A DNA stretch of 20,292 nt from a virus. Below are positions 12,937-18,096 of this stretch, piece after piece. Position 1 is the stretch's first letter. The number at the start of each line of letters is the position of its first letter. Below the pieces are notes generated by a model. The model was not told where the DNA came from, did no database searches, and worked only from the letters and a program-made list of their open reading frames with translations. Where the stretch lies: positions 1-20,292 of the IMG/VR virus record IMGVR_UViG_3300022837_000124. The stretch is one strand, 5' to 3'. The position numbers and the translations under genes were made by a program.

Positions 12937-13340
12937 AGTCCCTGCACTCCCCACTTGTTGACCAGAAACTCTATTGCCTGCTCTGTGTTCACCTCGAACC
13001 CAACGCGCTTACCCACGCGCACACGTAATATCTCTAGGTTCTTCTGCATGGGTGTTGGCTTTTCTGGTGCAGGTTCTTTCTTAGGGGGTGTATCCTCGTC
13101 CCAAAGCCTGTTTATTACTTTCTCTATTTCTGCTTCTTGCCCCTTCGAGTTTAGGTTCAACCTAGACTGCTTGGTTATCTGGCGGCTCTTCTTCTTAGCC
13201 GCTCTTGCTGCTTGCAGCTTCGCTATCTGTGCTGCTTGCTCTTCGGGCGTCAGTGCGTCCCATCTGCTTTTGGCAGACTTGCTCTGGTTCATGCGGCTCT
13301 GCTCACTGAACTTGTATACTTTCTTTTTAATCGTCTTCAT
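12933..13340 (-). CDS. basic protein of unknown function, 135 aa
   Basis: Highly basic in its first half (MKTIKKKVYKFSEQSRMNQS, then AKLQAARAAKKKSRQITKQS), suggesting nucleic-acid binding, then a Pro/Glu/Lys linker and a C-terminal segment NLEILRVRVGKRVGFEVNTE leading to a helix. The segment SRLNLNS in the middle (about residues 58-64) is encoded by a family-2 palindrome lying in frame inside the gene. GGAG lies six bases before the ATG. It is the first gene after the 13.45 kb promoter, preceded by another palindrome and CACTTTTAT. A DNA-binding or regulatory role is plausible but not shown. Confidence 0.78.
   Translation of the reverse strand: MKTIKKKVYKFSEQSRMNQSKSAKSRWDALTPEEQAAQIAKLQAARAAKKKSRQITKQSRLNLNSKGQEAEIEKVINRLWDEDTPPKKEPAPEKPTPMQKNLEILRVRVGKRVGFEVNTEQAIEFLVNKWGVQGL
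13148..13168. repeat. palindrome family 2, copy 4 (inside a coding region)
   Basis: Arms AGTTTAGGTT and AACCTAGACT around a C, with one mismatch. It lies in frame inside the 135-residue gene and encodes RLNLNS-like residues. Confidence 0.82.
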
Positions 13341-13365
13341 GTCGTTCTCCTATAAAAGTGTGATC

Positions 13366-13388
13366 GAGTTTAGGTTGAACCTAAACTC
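13366..13388. repeat. palindrome family 2, copy 5
   Basis: Perfect 11-bp arms GAGTTTAGGTT and AACCTAAACTC around G, in the leader between the 13.45 kb promoter and the first gene of the operon. Confidence 0.9.
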
Positions 13389-13425
13389 CGTAGTCGGTAA
13401 AAAATATTTCCCACCAACTATAACA

Positions 13426-13454
13426 AGTATAACACATCTACTAGACAATGTCAA
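13426..13454 (-). promoter_or_regulatory. sigma-70 promoter for the 13.3-8.4 kb leftward operon
   Basis: TTGACA (13454-13449), 17-base spacer, TATACT (13431-13426) on the minus strand. The spacer begins TTGTCTAGTA, nearly the same as in the promoter at 14,996-15,024, so a shared regulator is likely. GACA-n-TGTC forms a small palindrome across the -35 edge. Confidence 0.82.
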
Positions 13455-13500
13455 GTGATTGTTACAAAATAAATAAAATAATTTAGCAGAGTTGCGGAGG

Positions 13501-13606
13501 TATTGTTACGTTTGTATTGTTACGTTTTTGGGCTTTGTACTGTTACGTTTTTAGGCAGGGGTATTGTTACGTTTGTATTGTTACGTTTTGGGGTAATGTT
13601 ACGCTT
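13501..13606. repeat. six direct repeats TATTGTTACGTTT
   Basis: Copies at 13501-13513, 13515-13527, 13538-13550 (TACTG variant), 13562-13574, 13576-13588 and 13594-13606 (TAATGTTACGCTT variant). The paired copies at 13501-13528 and 13562-13589 are identical 28-mers 61 bases apart, which points to duplication of a block. Confidence 0.88.
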
Positions 13607-13914
13607 TCAAAGTGGTTTTGTAACAAAAGATGTAACATTGCAAAGCCAGTGTTCATGCGGGTTGTGTAACGTTTTTACCCCTAATGTTATAATGTTATGA
13701 AGATTTATATATATATATAGGAATCTGCAACTTTGTGACAATGCATGAAGGTTTTGTTTTGTTACGGGGTAAGAGAGATTCTGTTCCTTATACGTTGTTT
13801 TTAGAACGTAACATTGTAACATTAGGAATGTTACACATAGAATCAATGACTTACGTGACTATCGCAATGTTACACATTAGCTTTTGGCTTAAAAAAACGT
13901 AACATTACAAAAAG

Positions 13915-13935
13915 AGTTTAGGTTGAACCTAAACT
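13915..13935. repeat. palindrome family 2, copy 6
   Basis: Perfect 10-bp arms AGTTTAGGTT and AACCTAAACT around G, inside the iteron-rich non-coding region and not next to any gene start. Confidence 0.88.
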
Positions 13936-13945
13936 GCGCCGGCTG

Positions 13946-14035
13946 AACTACTATCATGACACGGTATTTATGTAACATTGTATTGTTACAAAGTGAGAGC
14001 CGCACTACTAGCTACCAAAACTACTATCATGACAC
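13946..14035. repeat. 17-bp direct repeat pair
   Basis: AACTACTATCATGACAC occurs at 13946-13962 and again at 14019-14035, 73 bases apart, flanking a TGTAACATTG/TATTGTTACA inverted pair. Confidence 0.8.
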
Positions 14036-14132
14036 AGTCATGGGGAAGCGGCGGCACGGCGTTGGCGAGCAGGGTGCGAGGTGGATGGGTGGTGCAGAAG
14101 GGGAGGGCAGAGCTAGGTGGGATATGGAGGGG

Positions 14133-14155
14133 GAGTTTAGGTTAAACCTAAACTC
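14133..14155. repeat. palindrome family 2, copy 7
   Basis: Perfect 11-bp arms GAGTTTAGGTT and AACCTAAACTC around A, just downstream (in the leftward sense) of the terminator of the 237-residue gene. Confidence 0.9.
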
Positions 14156-14161
14156 GAGACG

Positions 14162-14186
14162 AAAAAAAGCCGCCCGAAGGCGGCTT
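14162..14186 (-). terminator. rho-independent terminator after the 237-residue gene
   Basis: On the minus strand AGCCGCC-TTCG-GGCGGCT forms a GC-rich stem with a stable TTCG tetraloop, followed by seven T residues. It lies 27 bases after the stop codon and isolates this gene from the next operon. Confidence 0.93.
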
Positions 14187-14212
14187 GGTCTAGCGGGTGG
14201 TGCGCGGGTTGG

Positions 14213-14926
14213 TTATGCTAGGTAGTCGATCAGGTCGCCAACGGTCATGGCGTTGATCTCACCATCAATTACTTTCGCATTCTTGATCTCATCGCGGAGA
14301 GCAACAAGTTTATTGAGCAATCGTTCGCGCGTGTTGCCCTCTTTCGCTTCGGTCAACTTTTTGGTGATCGATTTCGCTACCGCATCGTTTTGCTTCGCGC
14401 GAGCTTTCAAGCTTTCGGCTTCGCGCTTGTACACGCCTTGCTTATCCTTGTCGCCCGAAAAGTCCGCGATCACGGCGTTCGCCGCAGCCGTCCTCGCCGC
14501 CTTCCGCAGCATCTGCGCTTTCGTTTTGTGCGCGGTGCGCTCTTCCGTCATCGTTTTGTGCTCGAGTGACTCTTCGCTAGGCGCGGCTGGCGCTTTCTGT
14601 GGCTTGATCTTTTCTAACCCAAAGTGCGCGATCTGGTAATCTTGCCACAGCGTCGCGCGGTGTGCGTTCACGCCTTGGATTATCGCGGAAAGTGATTCCG
14701 CTTTATCAAGCGACAATCCACAAGCATCTGCCGCCGTTTGTCGCGTATCGAGTTTCGATCCCGCGCGAAACGCGTTGCCGTTCAATCCGCCTTGCTTGTG
14801 GGGCAGCAGCGCCGCCTCGCCGAACTCCGCGATTAGGGGAACCATCGCCTCGCGCTTGCTGCTCTCCTGTGTTGTATGGATTTCGATTAGGTTCTTTATT
14901 GTAGCTTTCGTATTAAATGTAGCCAT
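14213..14926 (-). CDS. unknown helical protein in its own transcription unit, 237 aa
   Basis: Starts MATFNTKATIKNLIEIHTTQ and is rich in Ala, Lys and Glu. There is a globular-looking N-terminal part with TRQTAADACGLSLDKAESLS and a long charged C-terminal segment (about 130-215) likely to be coiled coil, ending GEINAMTVGDLIDYLA. No membrane segment, no family recognised. It is first to be transcribed on the leftward side, from a perfect-consensus promoter, and is closed by a strong terminator, so it is a monocistronic, highly expressed early gene. No clear Shine-Dalgarno is visible before the ATG; a family-2 palindrome ends nine bases upstream in the leader. A regulatory or host-takeover role is an inference from position only. 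Confidence 0.82.
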   Translation of the reverse strand: MATFNTKATIKNLIEIHTTQESSKREAMVPLIAEFGEAALLPHKQGGLNGNAFRAGSKLDTRQTAADACGLSLDKAESLSAIIQGVNAHRATLWQDYQIAHFGLEKIKPQKAPAAPSEESLEHKTMTEERTAHKTKAQMLRKAARTAAANAVIADFSGDKDKQGVYKREAESLKARAKQNDAVAKSITKKLTEAKEGNTRERLLNKLVALRDEIKNAKVIDGEINAMTVGDLIDYLA

Positions 14927-14934
14927 AGACGTTC

Positions 14935-14957
14935 GAGTTTAGGTTTAGCCTAAACTC
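14935..14957. repeat. palindrome family 2, copy 8
   Basis: Arms GAGTTTAGG and CCTAAACTC (9 bp) around TTTAG, in the leader between the 15.0 kb promoter and the 237-residue gene. Confidence 0.85.
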
Positions 14958-14995
14958 CTCCTAGGTTTTAAGTTATGCGGAAGACCCGCACCTCC

Positions 14996-15024
14996 ATTAT
15001 ACCATACTTACTAGACAGTGTCAA
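14996..15024 (-). promoter_or_regulatory. perfect-consensus sigma-70 promoter for the 237-residue gene
   Basis: TTGACA (15024-15019), 17-base spacer, TATAAT (15001-14996) on the minus strand. The spacer starts CTGTCTAGTA, shared with the 13.45 kb promoter. An exact match at both boxes with the ideal spacing suggests a strong early promoter. Confidence 0.92.
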
Positions 15025-15366
15025 GTTTAGCATATCACGCCTACCCTTGAATCCCCCACCCCCTAGGGGGACACCCAATGGTGAGACAAGTGGTAGCACA
15101 CGGCTCTACATAGTAACCCACACAAACGATACTTCGCTCCGACAACACCCCACCCCCTTCTTTAATTAAATCAATGACTTACGACCCCCACCCCCCTATA
15201 TTTAGGAAGGCCCCCCCATAGGAGTCCCAGAAATATAACAATACCCCCCCGTCAAGGGACCCAAACCTACTATTTAAATACCCTATTTCAATCCTTTTAC
15301 TCCCCTAGGAAAGTCGCCCTTATTCCTCTAACCCGATGGCCATAAAAACCTACGCGCTGCTGAATG

Positions 15367-15415
15367 AAAGTGAAACACACGTGTAATTATTTCACTTTAG
15401 CGCTTAAAAGTGAAA
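15367..15415. repeat. three AAAGTGAAA words in alternating orientation
   Basis: AAAGTGAAA at 15367-15375, its complement TTTCACTTT at 15390-15398, and AAAGTGAAA again at 15407-15415. The first pair encloses ACACGTGT. It could be a hairpin or a cluster of protein sites. Confidence 0.7.
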
Positions 15416-15434
15416 TTAAAGGCGCCGTATTTCA

Positions 15435-15579
15435 TTTTTCCTTTTATGCGCCACTAGTGTTGCTTTTTCCTTTTATGCGCCTGTTAGTGTTGCTTCTCAT
15501 GTTCATTTTTCCCCCCTTTTTCGTCTTGTGCGCCTGTTAGTGTTCATTTTCTCCCTTTTTATGCGCATATTAGTGTTCC
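15435..15579. repeat. four degenerate tandem units ahead of the terminase genes
   Basis: Each unit has a T/C tract, then TATGCGCC or a variant, then (T)GTTAGTGTT. The clear starts are 15435 and 15464, which share TTTTTCCTTTTATGCGCC exactly. Two looser units follow at about 15502 and 15543. Unit length grows from 29 to about 43 bases by T/C-tract expansion. Confidence 0.75.
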
Positions 15580-15619
15580 TACACACCGTCTGACCCCCCA
15601 TAGGAGTCCCAAGTCCTTG

Positions 15620-15648
15620 TTGTAAAAAAATTTTTTGTATTTTATACT
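15620..15648 (+). promoter_or_regulatory. candidate promoter for the rightward packaging/head genes
   Basis: TTGTAA (15620-15625), 17-base spacer, TATACT (15643-15648) on the plus strand. The spacer contains an A-tract followed by a T-tract. It lies about 40 bases before the small terminase start, giving a short leader. Confidence 0.65.
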
Positions 15649-15689
15649 GCGGCACATACCAGCCTAACAGCTTGCGACGAGACAATTTA

Positions 15690-16271
15690 ATGACCCTAGC
15701 GATCATTCCCGACTACGGGGTTGATATACCGCCCGGCATTTCCTACTTAGACCTACGAGAAAGGGCTGAGGCGGCCTGCAACACCGTGCGTTTATTGGAA
15801 GGGCATGGCCTAGACGCTACGCCGGACGAAACAGACGACACAGTAGCTAGCATACTAGCGACGACTTACGCGGAAGACCCCGAGGCAACCTCAAAGAAGG
15901 TGGGGAACGCCAACATGCGTACGCTTACCCCCGCGTCCATAGTCCAGACAAACAACATCCTCAAAGAATTCAGCCACATAATCGCTACTTCCGCTGCTGA
16001 AATCCGCAATCTAGTTACAAACAAGCTTATACTGGAAACAGAGAACGCTGACCCACGTATACGGATGCGGGCTTTAGAGCTACTAGGTAAGATTTCAGAC
16101 GTAGGACTATTTGCAGACCGCAAAGAAGTTACTATTACGCATCAGAATACCACCGAACTGCAAGAAAAATTGCGAACAAAGTTAGAGAGGCTCAAAAACC
16201 TCAAGCTTAACGCCGAGGGTGTGTACGAAGCTGAAGTTATAGACGTAGAAGCCGAAGAGGTCCAAGACTAA
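15690..16271 (+). CDS. putative terminase small subunit, 193 aa
   Basis: Assigned mainly by position: it lies directly before the large terminase, and its TAA overlaps the ATG of that gene (TAATG). The protein is helical and acidic, with an N-terminal segment (ISYLDLRERAEAACNTVRLL), a middle with ASIVQTNNILKEFSHIIATS that could be part of a DNA-binding or oligomerisation region, and a C-terminal Glu-rich tail (EAEVIDVEAEEVQD). Small terminases recognise the packaging site and assemble as rings. A TTG 18 bases upstream could extend the frame; the ATG is preferred. The Shine-Dalgarno is weak (GAGA). The helix-turn-helix is not obvious by eye, hence moderate confidence. Confidence 0.65.
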   Translation: MTLAIIPDYGVDIPPGISYLDLRERAEAACNTVRLLEGHGLDATPDETDDTVASILATTYAEDPEATSKKVGNANMRTLTPASIVQTNNILKEFSHIIATSAAEIRNLVTNKLILETENADPRIRMRALELLGKISDVGLFADRKEVTITHQNTTELQEKLRTKLERLKNLKLNAEGVYEAEVIDVEAEEVQD

Positions 16272-17869
16272 TGGAACTCACAGGCCAAGAGATTACTGGG
16301 TTTACCCCCGACGAAGTCCAGACCATGTTAGACAATCTGGATAGTTACACCGAAGCCGAGCAGATCGAGATTGCTAACTTATTAGAGGCTTTGGAAGAGC
16401 GGCAGGCCATAGAGAACGCACACGCGGACTTGATAGAGTTTTGTTGCTTGATGCAGGAAGACTATAAGGTAGGTAAACACCACAGGATACTGGCCAGCCT
16501 GCTGATGGAGATAGAGAAGGGCAAGACTGCGGACGGCGAAAACGGTAGAGCGGTTGCAGTGGATGGTAAGGACCGAGTCTGCGTAAACATCCCCCCGCGC
16601 CACGGTAAGTCCCAGCTAGTCTCTATATACTTTCCGGCTTGGTACTTGGGGCGTAACCCAGACAAGAAGGTTATGATGGTGTCCCATACCACTGATCTTG
16701 CAGTAGATTTTGGTAGGAAGGTGCGTAACCTGATCTCCACCGCGCAGTACCAGAAGATATTCCCAAACGTACAGCTCGCGTCGGATTCAAAGTCAGCGGG
16801 GCGTTGGAACACCAACAGGGGCGGGGAGTACTATGCGTGTGGTATTGGCTCCTCCATCGCCGGTCGTGGTGCGCACCTACTCTTAATTGACGACCCCCAT
16901 TCAGAACAAGACGTGATTAACGGCAACTTCGATGTGTTTGAGAAAGCGTACGAATGGTTTACCTACGGCGCCCGGACACGTCTTATGCCTCATGGGCGGG
17001 TTGCAATCATCCAGACTAGGTGGCACTTAGACGACCTGACTGGGCGGGTTACGCGAGATATGGCCCAGAACGAACTGGCCGATAGGTATGAAGTGGTAGA
17101 GTTCCCCGCCATACTGGAGATTGAGCAACCCAACGGTAGTGTAAAAGAAAAGCCCCTGTGGCCGGAGTTCTTTGACCTAGAGGCCCTACACCGTACCAAA
17201 GCCTCGATGCCGCTGTTCCAGTGGAACTCGCAGTATCAACAGAACCCTACGGCGGAAGAAGCAGCACTTGTTAAGCGCGAATGGTGGAAGGAGTGGCTCC
17301 TTGAAGACCCGCCTAGTTGTGAGTATATAATTATGGCCCTCGACGCGGCGGCTGAGAAACACAACAGGGCTGACTTCACGGCGCTTACTACGTGGGGTGT
17401 GTTCTTCCACGAAGAGGAGAACTGCTACTGTATTATCCTGCTCAACGCCATTAAAGAGCGGCTTGAATTTCACGAGCTTAAAGAGATGGCAACCCGCGAA
17501 TATTTAGAGTGGGAGCCGGATGCGTTTATTGTAGAGAAGAAAAGTAGTGGCACGCCGTTGTATCAAGAGATGCGCAGGTCTGGGCTAATCGTGCAGGAGT
17601 ATACCCCGCATAGAGGCACTGGAGATAAAACTGCTAGACTTAACTCTGTTTCTGATATAGTGCGCTCAGGACTTGTGTATGTTCCACAAACACGTTGGGC
17701 AGAAGAGGTAGTCGAGGAGGTCGCAGGCTTTCCGTTCATGTCTAATGATGACTTGGTAGATACAACCATAATGGCGTTGATGCGGTTTAGGCAAGGTGGG
17801 TTTATCTCTCTGCCATCCGACGAAGCAGAAAACGAGGCGGCCTACCGGCACCGCGGCGGATACTATTAG
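16271..17869 (+). CDS. terminase large subunit, 532 aa
   Basis: The DNA-packaging motor and nuclease. The ATPase part has Walker A PPRHGKS (108-114), Walker B LLLIDDP (203-209) with the catalytic acidic pair, and a coupling segment IIQTRWHLDDL (246-256). The nuclease part has MALDAAAEKHNRADFTAL with Asp358, FIVEKKSSGTPL with Glu422, and SNDDLVDT with Asp493/494/497 as likely metal ligands. Length is normal for the family. The start codon overlaps the stop of the small-subunit gene, and the stop (TAG) overlaps the GTG start of the next gene, so the head module is translationally coupled. It would work with the small subunit and the portal at the procapsid vertex. Confidence 0.95.
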   Translation: MELTGQEITGFTPDEVQTMLDNLDSYTEAEQIEIANLLEALEERQAIENAHADLIEFCCLMQEDYKVGKHHRILASLLMEIEKGKTADGENGRAVAVDGKDRVCVNIPPRHGKSQLVSIYFPAWYLGRNPDKKVMMVSHTTDLAVDFGRKVRNLISTAQYQKIFPNVQLASDSKSAGRWNTNRGGEYYACGIGSSIAGRGAHLLLIDDPHSEQDVINGNFDVFEKAYEWFTYGARTRLMPHGRVAIIQTRWHLDDLTGRVTRDMAQNELADRYEVVEFPAILEIEQPNGSVKEKPLWPEFFDLEALHRTKASMPLFQWNSQYQQNPTAEEAALVKREWWKEWLLEDPPSCEYIIMALDAAAEKHNRADFTALTTWGVFFHEEENCYCIILLNAIKERLEFHELKEMATREYLEWEPDAFIVEKKSSGTPLYQEMRRSGLIVQEYTPHRGTGDKTARLNSVSDIVRSGLVYVPQTRWAEEVVEEVAGFPFMSNDDLVDTTIMALMRFRQGGFISLPSDEAENEAAYRHRGGYY

Positions 17870-18096
17870 TGGATAAAATAGACGCAAAGTCTGAAAGCTG
17901 GATACGTAAGAATTTTAGTTTGTTTTCGCCCGAAGTTAAGCAAATGGCGGGTAAGCGACTAAATATATGTCAGGCGTGCCCAGAATTTAGGCAGAAAATT
18001 AACCAGTGTAAGAAATGCGGGTGCATAATGCCCATTAAAGTATTTTTTACAAAAGCCCAATGCCCGATAGGGAACTGGGACCAAGAGGATATATAG
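17869..18096 (+). CDS. small Cys-rich zinc-binding-like protein, 75 aa
   Basis: The N-terminal third is helical (SWIRKNFSLFSPEVKQMAGK). It is followed by CQACPEFRQKINQCKKCGC and a last Cys in AQCPIGNW, a pattern with two Cys pairs plus extra Cys that looks like a zinc ribbon. Similar short proteins (DUF6171-like) are common between phage terminase and portal genes and have no settled role. The start is GTG, overlapping the terminase stop (TAGTG), and the stop is followed directly by the portal ATG. Translation by coupling is likely as there is no separate ribosome binding site. Confidence 0.82.
   Translation: MDKIDAKSESWIRKNFSLFSPEVKQMAGKRLNICQACPEFRQKINQCKKCGCIMPIKVFFTKAQCPIGNWDQEDI

Larger units (their letters stand above)
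13456..14160. other. non-coding iteron-rich region, candidate origin or regulator array
   Basis: About 700 bases without a credible gene. It contains six copies of a TATTGTTACGTTT-like 13-mer in its first 150 bases, many further TGTTAC/GTAACA words in both directions up to about 13,990, an AT tract (atttatatatatatatag) at 13,703-13,720, a 17-base direct repeat (13,946 and 14,019), and a G-rich stretch at 14,041-14,132. Iterons next to an AT-rich unwinding tract are the classic look of a replication origin, but an operator array is the main alternative. Confidence 0.55.
15025..15619. other. non-coding divergent control region between early and late genes
   Basis: About 600 bases with no credible gene on either strand. 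It has C-rich stretches (15,050-15,250), a self-complementary CCCCCTAGGGGG (15,059-15,070), an 18-base direct repeat CCCCCCATAGGAGTCCCA at 15,212-15,229 and 15,594-15,611, a cluster of AAAGTGAAA words (15,367-15,415) and four degenerate tandem units (15,435-15,579). It separates leftward early transcription from rightward packaging genes. Regulation, a packaging start site or an origin are all possible. Confidence 0.6.

Noticed and set aside
13607-13846. Leftward 79-codon frame in the iteron region
   Set aside because: It is built from the TGTTAC repeats and the AT tract, has no recognisable protein pattern and no Shine-Dalgarno.
13956-14225. Rightward 89-codon frame through the G-rich stretch
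   Set aside because: It runs through a family-2 palindrome and the minus-strand terminator, is highly Arg/Gly-biased from the G-rich base composition, and has no ribosome site.
13366-14957. Family-2 palindromes as a CRISPR array
   Set aside because: Spacing is irregular (hundreds of bases to over 2 kb), the repeats are perfect palindromes in intergenic gaps, and no cas genes are present.
13841-15183. 15-base direct repeat AATCAATGACTTACG at 13,841 and 15,169
   Set aside because: A single 15-mer match in a window this long is not clearly beyond chance, and neither context explains it.
15503-15706. Leftward 67-codon basic frame opposite the terminase leader
   Set aside because: It reads across the tandem repeats and the rightward promoter, its composition follows the pyrimidine tracts, and it overlaps the small terminase start.
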